Assembly (NCBI GenBank): GCA_024959305.1
Contig: JANXGQ010000063.1
Span: 1-46,015 of the forward strand
Direction: 5' to 3'
DNA: 46,015 bases
Origin: Porticoccaceae bacterium
Lineage (GTDB): Bacteria > Pseudomonadota > Gammaproteobacteria > Pseudomonadales > Porticoccaceae
The position numbers were made by a program, and so were the translations under genes. How positions within the stretch are numbered: position 1 is the first letter of the stretch; each line of letters starts with the position of its first letter. Shown one piece after another: positions 26,579-35,282 of this stretch. The notes beneath the pieces are model-generated. The model saw nothing but the letters and a program-made list of their open reading frames with translations. It was not told the origin of the DNA and searched no databases.

Positions 26579-27394
26579 CTAGCTGGCAAAATCAGTCGAC
26601 ATCTGTTTGGCGCGATCTACCGCGCTGGTCATTGCCGTACGAAAAATTTCCTCTAGACCCTGATCTTGAAAACTTTCGACTGCCGCTTGGGTTGTGCCGC
26701 CGGGGGAGGTCACCTGCTGGCGTAATTCACTGGGAGATGTATCCGCATCAAGTGCCAGACGCGCCGCACCCAGAGCCGTGTGCAAGGTCAACTGTGTCGC
26801 CGTTTTGCTGTCGAGCCCCAGTTCTTGCCCCACCTGTTGCATAGCCTCATAAACAAGGAAAAAGTAGGCTGGCCCACTGCCTGAGACTGCAGTCACCGCA
26901 TCAATAAGCGCTTCATTTTCCACCCAGCAGGTATAGCCCACAGCGCCAAACATCTTTTCAACAATGTTCTTTTCCTCAGGCGCGAGAGACTGACTGGCAA
27001 ACAGACCCGTGGCGCCAGTTTGAACCATGGCGGGGGTGTTGGGCATAGCGCGTACTATCTTCAGGCCTTCACCCAACCAGTTTTGCAATGCCGACACGGG
27101 AATACCGGCGGCGATGGAAATGATAGTGGGCTGGTGGGAGAGCGCCGGGGCGAGGCTCATTGCCACCGCACCCAGTATTTGTGGTTTTACCGCCAGCACA
27201 ATAATCTCTGCCGCAGAAGCTGCAGAGAGATTATCATCAGTGCTATTGACCCCATGGGTTGACTCAATGCGCTGTCTTGCGCTTTCACCAGGTTCGCCAA
27301 CCAGTATATCGCGCTTGGAAAAACCATTGGCAAGCATGCCGCCAATAAGACATGAGGCCATATTGCCGCCGCCAATAAATACAATTTTGCTCAT
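26579..27394 (-). CDS. proC: pyrroline-5-carboxylate reductase
   Basis: Last step of proline synthesis, reducing pyrroline-5-carboxylate with NAD(P)H. The dinucleotide-binding FIGGGNMASCLIGGM lies at residues 5-19, VRAMPNTPAMVQTGATG near 113-129, and the C-terminal substrate-binding signature AVSGSGPAYFFLVYEAM and TSPGGTTQAAVESF are clear. Full length at 271 residues. It sits between yggS and yggT, the usual order. Confidence 0.97.
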   Translation of the reverse strand: MSKIVFIGGGNMASCLIGGMLANGFSKRDILVGEPGESARQRIESTHGVNSTDDNLSAASAAEIIVLAVKPQILGAVAMSLAPALSHQPTIISIAAGIPVSALQNWLGEGLKIVRAMPNTPAMVQTGATGLFASQSLAPEEKNIVEKMFGAVGYTCWVENEALIDAVTAVSGSGPAYFFLVYEAMQQVGQELGLDSKTATQLTLHTALGAARLALDADTSPSELRQQVTSPGGTTQAAVESFQDQGLEEIFRTAMTSAVDRAKQMSTDFAS

Positions 27395-27420
27395 AATTTT
27401 ACTTACACCTCAGTGGTTGC

Positions 27421-28116
27421 TCAGCTATTTCTCTGGCCAAATATATCTGTGCCCACTCTTAGAATGGTAGCCCCTTCATAGATAGCTGCCTCTATATCTT
27501 CAGACATTCCCATGGAGAGAGTATCTAGTTTTTGTGAATTGTCCAGTGCCTGATTAATTTGGTTCTTTAGTAGCCGCAGTTTTCGAAATGGCTCGCGCTG
27601 GCTATCCAAGCCGCTGCGACTTTTTGGGATCGCCATCAGGCCCCGCAATCTCAAGTTAGGCATTTGCGCCACTGAAAAAGCCATCTTTAATGCCTCCTCT
27701 GCCATTAGCCCCGATTTGCTGGCTTCCCGATCAATATTGACCTGCAGACAAACATTGAGAGCCCCCAGCGCTGCGGGCCTTTGAGCACTTAAGCGCTGCG
27801 CTATTTTGATCCTATCGACCGTGTGAACCCAGCTAAAATTTTCTGCGACCTGTTTGGTTTTATTGGATTGCAAAGGGCCAATAAAATGCCATTCAGTGGC
27901 TAATGGCTCCACAGCCGCTATTTTCTCGAGCGCTTCCTGTAAGTAATTCTCCCCAAAACTATCTATGCCACAGGTAGCGGCGACGCGTACATCCTCGGCA
28001 ACTCTAGTCTTGCTGACTGCCATCAGAAGCAGATCGCTGGGATCTCGGTCCGCAAGCTGCGCTGCAGCTTGAATGCGTGCCTTAACATCGGCAATATTTT
28101 TCTCAATAGTTGGCAT
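27421..28116 (-). CDS. yggS: PLP homeostasis protein (YggS/PLPBP)
   Basis: Pyridoxal-phosphate-binding protein with an alanine-racemase-type barrel that keeps vitamin B6 and amino-acid pools in balance; no enzyme activity is known. PLP would bind the lysine in MAVSKTR, and FGENYLQEA, WHFIGPLQSNK and the late LSMGMSEDIEAAI are conserved. I choose ATG 28116 (MPTIEKN, 231 residues), with a G-run 8 nt upstream, over a TTG five codons earlier. Divergent from the pilT remnant, as in Pseudomonas. Confidence 0.95.
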   Translation of the reverse strand: MPTIEKNIADVKARIQAAAQLADRDPSDLLLMAVSKTRVAEDVRVAATCGIDSFGENYLQEALEKIAAVEPLATEWHFIGPLQSNKTKQVAENFSWVHTVDRIKIAQRLSAQRPAALGALNVCLQVNIDREASKSGLMAEEALKMAFSVAQMPNLRLRGLMAIPKSRSGLDSQREPFRKLRLLKNQINQALDNSQKLDTLSMGMSEDIEAAIYEGATILRVGTDIFGQRNS

Positions 28117-28145
28117 ACACTTAACCCCCAAGCAATTTCAAAGGA

Positions 28146-28416
28146 ATGAGTAAAATAGCTATGGATATCTCTGATCTGCTAAAAATAGCCCTAAATGCGG
28201 GCGCTTCAGACTTGCATCTATCGGCTGAATTGCCGCCACTACTGCGTATTGACGGCGCTATGCAACCCACAGCCCCTTTTGCTCAGAGTCAGGTGCATAG
28301 TTTGATCTACGTTATTATGAATGACAAGCATGGATCAAAGTCTTACTCGACTGATTGGGCAGGGAATAGTCAGTGCTAAAACGGCTCGACCGACAAAGCG
28401 GGCCAACCCAATCTAA
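28146..28416 (+). pseudogene. pilT: pilT remnant with large internal deletion
   Basis: PilT is the type IV pilus retraction ATPase, about 345 residues. From ATG 28146 the sequence matches its N-terminus (DISDLLKIALNAGASDLHLS, then RIDGAM and VHSLIYVIMNDK). It then jumps, one frame over, to its C-terminus: MDQSLTRLIGQGIVSAKTAR reads from 28330 to a TAA at 28414-28416. Roughly 800 bp, including the Walker motifs, is missing between these ends. The original frame gives only a 77-residue product. Position beside divergent yggS matches intact pilT in Pseudomonas. Confidence 0.85.
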
Positions 28417-28418
28417 TC

Positions 28419-28880
28419 TTAGGCTTGCTGCCCTAGCTGTGGATTATCTAGCCAATTCTGCAAAATAAGTGCGGCGGCGAGATGATCGATCTTGGACAGA
28501 TCTCTGGTCTTGCGCTTGCCACCAGCGTTGATATTTTCATCTATCAGTGAAGATTTGACGTCGCGGCTGGTAAGCCGCTCGTCGACCATCAGCACCTCGA
28601 TAGTAAAGCGCCCATGCAGTCTTCGGGCGAATTTTCGCGCTAAATGACTCAGATCGCTCTCGCTGCCGTCCATATTTAAAGGCAGCCCAACCAGCAACAA
28701 ATTGGGCTTCCATTCATCAATCAGCGCTTTTAGGTTATCCCAGTTTGGGATTCCGTCTGACGCTTTGACAATACTCAGACCCCGAGCAGAGCTGGTTAGC
28801 GTTTGCCCATAGGCAACGCCGATTTGTTTAAGTCCAAAATCAAAGGCCAGCAGTGTTTGGTAGGGGGCTCGCTCAGGCAT
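28419..28880 (-). CDS. ruvX: RuvX/YqgF family nuclease
   Basis: RNase H-like protein needed for 16S rRNA 5'-end maturation, once described as a Holliday junction resolvase. The first catalytic aspartate lies in LLAFDFGLKQIGVA near residues 9-22, VGLPLNMDGSES is near 62-73, and VDERLTSRD near 98 holds another conserved acidic residue. 153 residues, slightly long at the C-terminus but normal. Its start overlaps the end of algH by eight bases. Confidence 0.94.
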   Translation of the reverse strand: MPERAPYQTLLAFDFGLKQIGVAYGQTLTSSARGLSIVKASDGIPNWDNLKALIDEWKPNLLLVGLPLNMDGSESDLSHLARKFARRLHGRFTIEVLMVDERLTSRDVKSSLIDENINAGGKRKTRDLSKIDHLAAALILQNWLDNPQLGQQA

Positions 28881-29451
28881 GTCCGGAATCTGGAGCCAGC
28901 ATATTTAGATCTAATCCAATCGAAGAGGCGGCAGCTTCAGCGCGCCGCGCGCAGTCGGTATTAAAAATAATTTCCGAATCGGCCGGTATAGTCAGCCAGC
29001 TGTTTTGTTTCAGCTCTTCTTCTAACTGGCCGGCGTCCCAACTAGAATATCCGAGGGTGATCAGTGAGTCCTTAGGGCCTGCGCCAACCGCTATATCGCT
29101 GAGTATATCTTGGGATGCGGAGAGGCTAATGTCTCCGCCAATATTTACGGTTGATTGCCATTGTTGATTACAGGTTCTATGCAGAATAAACCCGCGGTCG
29201 CGCTGCATTGGGCCGCCGTCGAAGATCAAACAATTGCCGTATTGGTTTTCATATTGCAGTTGTAGCCGGTCAAAAATTGCCTTGGCGGGAATATCTAGCT
29301 GATGGTTGACGATCAGGCCCATTGCGCCGTCTGTGCAGTGTTCACACATATAAACTACCGACCGGGCAAAGTTGCCATCATTAAGGCTGGGCATCGCCAC
29401 AAGGAAATGATTTTTTAGGCTACTCACCGTTTTTTTCGAGGAATTACCCAT
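28873..29451 (-). CDS. algH: YqgE/AlgH family protein (DUF179)
   Basis: Conserved protein of unclear function; AlgH was named for an effect on alginate regulation in Pseudomonas. The core begins HFLVAMPSLNDGNFARSVVY, with MGLIVNHQL and the late YSSWDAGQLEEE typical of the family. The ATG at 29451 gives 192 residues. The frame is open 12 codons more to a TTG with no ribosome binding site, adding a hydrophobic stretch that I regard as non-coding. It lies between gshB and ruvX, as in Pseudomonas. Confidence 0.9.
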   Translation of the reverse strand: MGNSSKKTVSSLKNHFLVAMPSLNDGNFARSVVYMCEHCTDGAMGLIVNHQLDIPAKAIFDRLQLQYENQYGNCLIFDGGPMQRDRGFILHRTCNQQWQSTVNIGGDISLSASQDILSDIAVGAGPKDSLITLGYSSWDAGQLEEELKQNSWLTIPADSEIIFNTDCARRAEAAASSIGLDLNMLAPDSGHA

Positions 29452-29515
29452 GCCCACCAATATGAGGCTTAATACGATTAAACACAAGGGAAAAGGCGAT
29501 ATGATGGGCCTGTAA

Positions 29516-30463
29516 CTAGTTTAAACGGCGCTTAATAGCCGCAATTAACCGGTCGCTGATAGCGGTGTTTTGTGCAGCATCGATTTCTCTGACACAGGTT
29601 GGGCTGGTCACATTAATTTCAGTGAGATAGTCGCCAATAATATCGAGGCCAGCAAATATTAATCCGCGCTCCACCAACACCGGCGCAACCTGTTGAGCAA
29701 TCCAATTATCGCGCTCTGACAGTGGTTGCACCACACCCTGCCCACCGGCGGCGAGGTTGCCGCGAAAGTCGTCAGCTGAGGGGATTCTTGCCAGACAGAA
29801 AGGTATAACCTCACCATCAACCACCAAAACGCGCTTATCGCCGTTGATGATTTCCGGCAAATATTTCTGCGCCATAATAGTCTGCTGGCCGCAGTTGGTT
29901 AAGGTTTCGAGAATGACATTAAGATTTTGATCCTGTTCCTTAACTCGAAAAATGGAAGCGCCGCCCATGCCGTCGAGGGGTTTTAATACCACATCTTTAT
30001 GCGTTGCCAAAAATTCTTTTAAGCGTCTTTGACTGCGGCTGACAAGCAATGGCGGGGTGCACTGAGGAAACTGGGTTGCAAAAACTTTCTCATTGCAATC
30101 GCGCAGACTTTGCGGCTTATTGATCACCAGAGTGCCCAGTTTCTCAGCCGCTTCAAGTATATAGGTTGAATAGATAAATTCACTGTCGAACGGGGGATCT
30201 TTACGCATCAACACCGCGTCTAGCTCTTCCATTGGCACGGCACTAGCCCGATCCAATTCATACCACTTATCAGGGTTGTCAAACAGGCGCAGCGGGCGCA
30301 CTTCAGCAAAAGGATGACCATTCTCCAGAAACAGATGCTGCTGCTCCATATAGAACAGTCTAAACCCCTGCCGCTGAGCGGCAAGCAATAAACTCAACGT
30401 GGTATCTTTATGAAACTTGATTGACTGAATTGGGTCCATTACGACCCCAATAGATTTGTCCAT
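29516..30463 (-). CDS. gshB: glutathione synthetase
   Basis: ATP-grasp enzyme that adds glycine to gamma-glutamylcysteine, completing glutathione. Recognised from MDPIQSIKFHKDTTLSLL at the N-terminus, LKPLDGMGGASIFR in the ATP-binding region, and DIIGDYLTEINVTSPTC near the C-terminus. Full length at 315 residues. Upstream of algH and ruvX on the same strand. No strong Shine-Dalgarno precedes the ATG. Confidence 0.97.
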   Translation of the reverse strand: MDKSIGVVMDPIQSIKFHKDTTLSLLLAAQRQGFRLFYMEQQHLFLENGHPFAEVRPLRLFDNPDKWYELDRASAVPMEELDAVLMRKDPPFDSEFIYSTYILEAAEKLGTLVINKPQSLRDCNEKVFATQFPQCTPPLLVSRSQRRLKEFLATHKDVVLKPLDGMGGASIFRVKEQDQNLNVILETLTNCGQQTIMAQKYLPEIINGDKRVLVVDGEVIPFCLARIPSADDFRGNLAAGGQGVVQPLSERDNWIAQQVAPVLVERGLIFAGLDIIGDYLTEINVTSPTCVREIDAAQNTAISDRLIAAIKRRLN

Positions 30464-30561
30464 GGACAGTTTATTACTCTATATATTGGGTGGCCATTGT
30501 TACACAGTTAGATATAAAAATTACAGCTAAGCGGGTCATAAATATTGGGTTCCGAATGATT

Positions 30562-30578
30562 GGTCATTGGATGTGACC
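30562..30578. promoter_or_regulatory. inverted repeat GGTCA-N7-TGACC
   Basis: A perfect 5-bp dyad (30562-30566 and 30574-30578) in the 206-bp divergent region between gshB and the acyl-CoA ligase. It may be an operator; its short arms leave a fair chance of coincidence. Confidence 0.3.
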
Positions 30579-30601
30579 GACAGGGCATCAATTTTAGTTT
30601 C

Positions 30602-30628
30602 GAGGTTAACAGTGTAGGTGTTAACCTC
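30602..30628. promoter_or_regulatory. 27-bp operator-like palindrome upstream of the acyl-CoA ligase
   Basis: Perfect 9-bp arms GAGGTTAAC (30602-30610) and GTTAACCTC (30620-30628) around a 9-nt spacer, ending 41 bp before the ligase ATG. There is no T-tract, so it is not a terminator. The size and symmetry suit a dimeric repressor, or a 5'-UTR hairpin. It does not match the FadR or PsrA consensus as I recall them. Confidence 0.5.
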
Positions 30629-30669
30629 TACAGTGGGTGAATAAAACTAATTAGACGCAGGGACTGGCA

Positions 30670-32289
30670 ATGAATAGTTTAATGATGGATTCGCAGCTGA
30701 CTATCACATCAATAATGAAGCATGCAGATAGGCTCAATGGCAACAGTGAGATTGTCTCTGTAACCGCAGATAATCCCAATCACCGGTACAGCTACAAGGA
30801 TGCATTTCGGCGGGTTCGGCAGCTGGCGAACGCCATGCAAACAGTTGGCTTTAAGCCCGGCGATAGAATTGCCACCTTAGCTTGGAACGACTACCGGCAT
30901 TTCGAACTGTACTATGCCATCTCCTGCTCGGGGCAGGTCTGCCACACCATTAATCCACGACTGTTTGCAGAGCAAATAGCATTTATTATCAATCATGCCG
31001 AAGATAAATGGGTTTTTACTGACCCGCTATTTGTCCCGCTTCTAGAGCAATTACAGGAGCGGTTGCCAGCCGTGCAGGGCTATGTGGTGATGACTGATAA
31101 GCAGCATATGCCGCAGACCAGCCTCGCCAATGCCCATTGTTATGAAACCTTTATCGCAGATCAGCCGGATACCTTCGACTGGCCCGATCTCGATGAAAAT
31201 AGCCCCAGCTCCATGTGCTACACCTCTGGTACCACTGGAGACCCCAAGGGCGTTGTCTACAGTCATCGCAGCACAGTGCTGCATTCCCTAGTGGCAAGCT
31301 TTCCCGACGCGATGAATCTGTCTGCCAATGACGTGATTATGCCGGTAGTACCTATGTTTCATGTCAATGCCTGGGGCACAGCCTACAATGGGCCGATGGT
31401 GGGCGCCAAGTTAGTATTCCCCGGGCCCAAGATGGCGGATGGCGAAACCCTAACTCGGCTTATCAACAATGAGAAGGTCAGCTGCGCCCTAGGTGTTCCC
31501 ACCGTTTGGTTGGCGCTGGTTGATTACCTCAATAGGAGTGGAGAAACCGTCGAGTCCCTTAAAAACGTGGTGGTGGGTGGCGCCGCTTGCCCGCTGTCAC
31601 TGATGAAAGAAATGGACAAACAGGGTGTGCGCATGAATGTAGCCTGGGGCATGACCGAAATGAGCCCTCTCGGTTGCTGCAATACCCCAATGGATTGGAT
31701 GCAAGACCTTTCCGAGCAGGAGTTCGACGTGCAACGGGTTAAGGCTGGCCGCTTGGTGTATGGCGTAGAGATGAAAATTGTCGATGCCGATAATAATGAA
31801 CTCCCTTGGGATGCCGTTTCATCTGGCACGTTGCTGGTAAAGGGCCCCTGGGTTTGCAGTGCCTACTACAAACTAGATAAGCCGCTCCTAGACAAAGATG
31901 GATGGTTTAATACAGGTGATATGGCGGCCATCGATAAGTATGGCTATGTGACTATCACTGACCGAGTTAAGGATGTGATTAAATCTGGCGGCGAATGGAT
32001 TAGTTCTATCGAGGTTGAGAATGCTGCTATGGCGCACCCAGATGTTCAAGAGGCTGCTGTTATAGGAGTGCCCGACCCTAAATGGACCGAGAGGCCGCTA
32101 TTGATTGTGATCCCCAGAGAGGGGGTAGAGGCCAACAAAGACAGCATACTGCAATCACTTCAGGGCAAGATTGCCAAATGGTGGATTCCCGAGGACTGTG
32201 CATTTGTCTCAGAAATTCCTCACACTGCCACAGGTAAGATTAGCAAAAAAGATCTGCGCCAACAGTTTGCCGATCACAGTTTACAGTGA
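30670..32289 (+). CDS. acyl-CoA synthetase of the AlkK/DmdB type
   Basis: AMP-forming acid-CoA ligase of 539 residues. It has the P-loop-like [12 protein letters not shown] near 194-205, the [11 protein letters not shown] segment, WGMTEMSP near 335, the hinge region GWFNTGDMA and [16 protein letters not shown], and the catalytic lysine in TGKISKKDL. Overall it is close to medium-chain ligase AlkK and to DmdB, the methylmercaptopropionate-CoA ligase of DMSP degradation; the two are hard to separate by eye. AGGGA about 7 nt upstream supports ATG 30670. No dmdA, dmdC or beta-oxidation gene is adjacent. Confidence 0.88.
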   Translation: MNSLMMDSQLTITSIMKHADRLNGNSEIVSVTADNPNHRYSYKDAFRRVRQLANAMQTVGFKPGDRIATLAWNDYRHFELYYAISCSGQVCHTINPRLFAEQIAFIINHAEDKWVFTDPLFVPLLEQLQERLPAVQGYVVMTDKQHMPQTSLANAHCYETFIADQPDTFDWPDLDENSPSSMCYTSGTTGDPKGVVYSHRSTVLHSLVASFPDAMNLSANDVIMPVVPMFHVNAWGTAYNGPMVGAKLVFPGPKMADGETLTRLINNEKVSCALGVPTVWLALVDYLNRSGETVESLKNVVVGGAACPLSLMKEMDKQGVRMNVAWGMTEMSPLGCCNTPMDWMQDLSEQEFDVQRVKAGRLVYGVEMKIVDADNNELPWDAVSSGTLLVKGPWVCSAYYKLDKPLLDKDGWFNTGDMAAIDKYGYVTITDRVKDVIKSGGEWISSIEVENAAMAHPDVQEAAVIGVPDPKWTERPLLIVIPREGVEANKDSILQSLQGKIAKWWIPEDCAFVSEIPHTATGKISKKDLRQQFADHSLQ

Positions 32290-32365
32290 GGCCCTGTCGG
32301 TTAAATAATTTGCACCGGCTACCAATCTCTAGCATTATTGCACCTCCAATATTGTCTGGTGTTAT

Positions 32366-33037
32366 ATGACTGATTTTTTTATTGCTCCATCTATCTTAGC
32401 TGCTGACTTCGCGCGACTTGGAGAAGAGGTTGACGCCGTGTTAGAGGCCGGTGCTGATATAGTGCACTTTGATGTTATGGATAATCATTATGTGCCCAAT
32501 CTCACCATAGGGCCTATGGTCTGTAAGGCTTTGAGAGACTATGGTGTGACCGCGCCTATTGATGTGCATCTGATGGTGCAGCCAGTAGACGACCTGATTC
32601 GCATGTTTGCCGATGCCGGCGCCTCTTATATAACGTTTCATCCACAGGCGACCCAGCATATTGACCGCTCACTACAGTTGGTTCGTGAGTTGGGCTGCAA
32701 GTCTGGGTTGGTATTAAATCCAGCGACCAGCCTTGAAGAGGTGAATTGGGTGATGGATAAAATGGATATGCTATTGCTGATGTCAGTCAATCCCGGCTTT
32801 GGAGGTCAAAAATTTATACCCTCCACCCTAGATAAACTCAGGCAGGCGCGACAACTTATCGACAATAGCGGTTGCGATATTCGGTTACAAGTTGATGGTG
32901 GCGTTGGCGTCGATAATATAGGCGAGATTGCTGCGGCAGGGGCCGACACCTTTGTTGCCGGTTCAGCGATTTTTAGCCAGCCCGACTATGCTGAGGTAAT
33001 TGCTAAGATGCGTGCGCAGTTAGCCAGCCTAAGTTAA
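32366..33037 (+). CDS. rpe: ribulose-phosphate 3-epimerase
   Basis: Interconverts ribulose 5-phosphate and xylulose 5-phosphate in the pentose phosphate pathway. TIM barrel with [13 protein letters not shown] at the N-terminus, the metal-site segment [16 protein letters not shown] near 35-50, HLMVQP near 70-75, [13 protein letters not shown] near 140-152, and VDGGV. Full length at 223 residues. In Pseudomonas rpe and trpE are separated by gph, which is absent here. Confidence 0.97.
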   Translation: MTDFFIAPSILAADFARLGEEVDAVLEAGADIVHFDVMDNHYVPNLTIGPMVCKALRDYGVTAPIDVHLMVQPVDDLIRMFADAGASYITFHPQATQHIDRSLQLVRELGCKSGLVLNPATSLEEVNWVMDKMDMLLLMSVNPGFGGQKFIPSTLDKLRQARQLIDNSGCDIRLQVDGGVGVDNIGEIAAAGADTFVAGSAIFSQPDYAEVIAKMRAQLASLS

Positions 33038-33066
33038 TTTACTGACCACAGAATATTGACTACAAT
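33038..33066 (+). promoter_or_regulatory. predicted trp operon promoter
   Basis: TTTACT (33038-33043), a 17-bp spacer, and TACAAT (33061-33066) form a plausible sigma-70 promoter directly after rpe. Transcription would start near 33073, about 20 nt before the putative leader peptide. The -35 matches at four of six bases. Confidence 0.5.
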
Positions 33067-33092
33067 GAAAGGTAAAGTAAGAGGGAAAGGTC

Positions 33093-33155
33093 TTGAAGAA
33101 TAACAGTTTTGTACAGCAGGTGGTTAGCCGCCAGTGGCGGCGATGGCGCAACTAG
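33093..33155 (+). CDS. trpL: putative trp leader peptide with two Trp codons
   Basis: A 20-codon frame starting at TTG 33093 and ending at TAG 33153-33155 would give MKNNSFVQQVVSRQWRRWRN, with Trp codons at 33135 and 33144. GAGGG at 33081-33085, 7 nt upstream, is a good ribosome binding site. Two tryptophans near the end of a short frame just before trpE is the pattern of an attenuation peptide. Tryptophan is rare enough that this is unlikely by chance, but the TTG start leaves some doubt. Confidence 0.65.
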   Translation: MKNNSFVQQVVSRQWRRWRN

Positions 33156-33190
33156 CGTTGTCGGGGCGGTTGGTGCCCCAAAAATCAACC
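33127..33190 (+). promoter_or_regulatory. putative trp attenuator structures
   Basis: GCCGCC (33127-33132) / GGCGGC (33136-33141) form a tight hairpin over the first Trp codon, which a stalled ribosome would open. Downstream, GGGGC (33163-33167) / GCCCC (33175-33179) form a second hairpin, followed by A residues rather than a T-tract. The loop GGTTG (33168-33172) is complementary to CAACC (33186-33190), allowing a pseudoknot or an alternative stem. No classical terminator is visible, so attenuation may work by another route. Confidence 0.45.
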
Positions 33191-33213
33191 TGTTACATCA
33201 CTAGGATATTCAC

Positions 33214-34704
33214 ATGACCCCTGAAAAATTCGCCGAACTGGCAGCTCAAAATTTTAACCGCATTCCGGTAACGCGTTCTGTGTTGGCCGATCTTGAAACC
33301 CCGCTGAGCGTTTACCTCAAACTTGCCCATGGGCCCAACTCCTACCTGTTTGAATCAGTTCAGGGGGGTGAGAAATGGGGTCGATATTCGCTGATTGGGC
33401 TACAGACATCAACAGTGCTAAAAGTTTACGGGCAGCGGCTTGAGATCATTCGCGATGGCAAGCCGATGGTCAACCGCCAGACCACAGATCCACTGGCCGA
33501 AGTAGAGCGGTTTCGACAGCTTTTTAGTATGCCAGATTTGCCAGATTTGCCGGATTTGCCCAGATTTACCGGTGGATTGGTGGGTTACTTTGGCTACGAT
33601 ACGGTACGCTTTGTTGAATCGCGGTTGGCCAACAGTGCGCCCAAAGATGAATTGGGCACCCCGGATATTTTGTTGATGGCCTCGGATGAGGTGGCAATTT
33701 TTGATAATTTGTCGGGCAGCTTAATGTTGGTTGTTCACGTGGATGCAAAAGAACTTGAGGGTTTGCAAAAGGCCAATGCTAGGCTAGATGAGCTAGAGGC
33801 CAGATTGGCGAAGCCGGCACCAGCATTGCCAGATATGAACAATGCTGGAGAAGGTATTCCCGAGGATGCCTTTAAATCCAGTTTTGGGCGCGATCAGTTT
33901 TTAGCTACAGTGGATAAAATTAAGGACTACATAATGGCGGGCGACGCCATGCAGGTGGTGCCATCCCAGCGGCTCTCTGCACCATTCAATGCCTCTCCAA
34001 TCAACCTTTACCGAGCACTGCGCCGCTTAAATCCCTCGCCCTATATGTATTTCTTAAATTTAGATGATTTTCATATAGTTGGATCATCGCCAGAGGTATT
34101 GGCTCGATTAGAGGAGGGTCAGGTGACCGTGAGACCTATTGCGGGCACCAGACGACGCGGTAGAACCGAGGACGAAGATCTGGCTATGGAAAAGGAAATG
34201 CTTGCCGACCCCAAGGAAATTGCCGAGCATCTTATGCTGATTGATTTGGGGCGCAATGACGTGGGTCGCATTAGTGAAGCGGGCACAGTGGAAGTCACCG
34301 AAAAAATGGTGGTTGAGCGCTACTCCCATGTGATGCATATCACCTCCAATGTGGTGGGCGAGGTCACGGCTGATATGGGGCCTATTGAAGTCCTCAAAGC
34401 GACACTGCCTGCAGGCACATTGAGTGGTGCTCCCAAAATCCGTGCCATGCAAATTATTGATGAAGTAGAGCCGGTAAAACGCGGTATTTACGGGGGTGCG
34501 GTGGGATATATAGGCTGGAATGGCAATATGGATACCGCGATTGCCATTCGCACCGCGGTGATCAAAGATGGTGTGTTACATGTTCAGGCTGGAGCCGGCG
34601 TAGTTGCCGACTCCATACCTGAGCTTGAGTGGAAAGAGACTATGAATAAGGCTCGCGCAATTATGCGCGCGGCGGCAATGGTCTGCACTGAGGTGGGCAA
34701 ATGA
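33214..34704 (+). CDS. trpE: anthranilate synthase component I
   Basis: Converts chorismate to anthranilate with ammonia supplied by TrpG. The N-terminal tryptophan-feedback region includes YLFESVQGG near residues 46-54 and WGRYSLIG; the C-terminal chorismate-binding domain has [36 protein letters not shown] and [12 protein letters not shown]. Full length at 496 residues. Residues near 107-115 are PDLPDLPDL, encoded by three near-identical 9-bp units. It overlaps trpG by four bases. Confidence 0.98.
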   Translation: MTPEKFAELAAQNFNRIPVTRSVLADLETPLSVYLKLAHGPNSYLFESVQGGEKWGRYSLIGLQTSTVLKVYGQRLEIIRDGKPMVNRQTTDPLAEVERFRQLFSMPDLPDLPDLPRFTGGLVGYFGYDTVRFVESRLANSAPKDELGTPDILLMASDEVAIFDNLSGSLMLVVHVDAKELEGLQKANARLDELEARLAKPAPALPDMNNAGEGIPEDAFKSSFGRDQFLATVDKIKDYIMAGDAMQVVPSQRLSAPFNASPINLYRALRRLNPSPYMYFLNLDDFHIVGSSPEVLARLEEGQVTVRPIAGTRRRGRTEDEDLAMEKEMLADPKEIAEHLMLIDLGRNDVGRISEAGTVEVTEKMVVERYSHVMHITSNVVGEVTADMGPIEVLKATLPAGTLSGAPKIRAMQIIDEVEPVKRGIYGGAVGYIGWNGNMDTAIAIRTAVIKDGVLHVQAGAGVVADSIPELEWKETMNKARAIMRAAAMVCTEVGK

Positions 34705-35279
34705 TTTTAATGATCGATAATTACGATTCGTTTACCTACAACGTGGTGCAATATTTAGCCGAATTAAAAGCCGATGTTCAGGTGTATAGAAACGATGAAA
34801 TAAGCATTGCCGATATTCAGAAAATGGCACCGGATAAGCTAGTTATCTCTCCTGGCCCCTGCACCCCAAACGAGGCGGGCATCTCGGTCGAGGCCATCAG
34901 TACATTCGCCGGGAAAATTCCCATACTGGGCATCTGCTTGGGACATCAGAGTATAGGGCAGGCTTTTGGTGGCGAGGTGATCCGCGCCAAGCAGGTTATG
35001 CATGGTAAAACTTCCCCAATTTACCATAATAATACAGGGGTATTTAAAGGCCTGAGCAACCCTTTCGAGGCGACGCGATATCACTCGTTGGTCATTGCCC
35101 AGGACAGTCTGCCGGACTGTCTAGAGGTGATGGCTTGGACTCAAAATAAAGACGGTTCTGTGGATGAAATAATGGGAGTCCGGCATAAACAGTTGGCGGT
35201 TGAGGGTGTGCAGTTTCACCCAGAGTCCATTCTCACTCAGCACGGCCATGATTTGCTGAATAATTTTCTTAAAGGTTAA
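34701..35279 (+). CDS. trpG: anthranilate synthase component II (glutamine amidotransferase)
   Basis: Class I glutamine amidotransferase that feeds ammonia to TrpE; in bacteria lacking a separate PabA it may also serve folate synthesis. [16 protein letters not shown] is at the N-terminus, the nucleophile cysteine lies in [15 protein letters not shown] near residue 79, and the His-Glu pair lies in VQFHPESI near 170-177. Full length at 192 residues, not fused to trpD. ATGA overlap with trpE shows coupling. Confidence 0.97.
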   Translation: MILMIDNYDSFTYNVVQYLAELKADVQVYRNDEISIADIQKMAPDKLVISPGPCTPNEAGISVEAISTFAGKIPILGICLGHQSIGQAFGGEVIRAKQVMHGKTSPIYHNNTGVFKGLSNPFEATRYHSLVIAQDSLPDCLEVMAWTQNKDGSVDEIMGVRHKQLAVEGVQFHPESILTQHGHDLLNNFLKG

Positions 35280-35282
35280 GCT

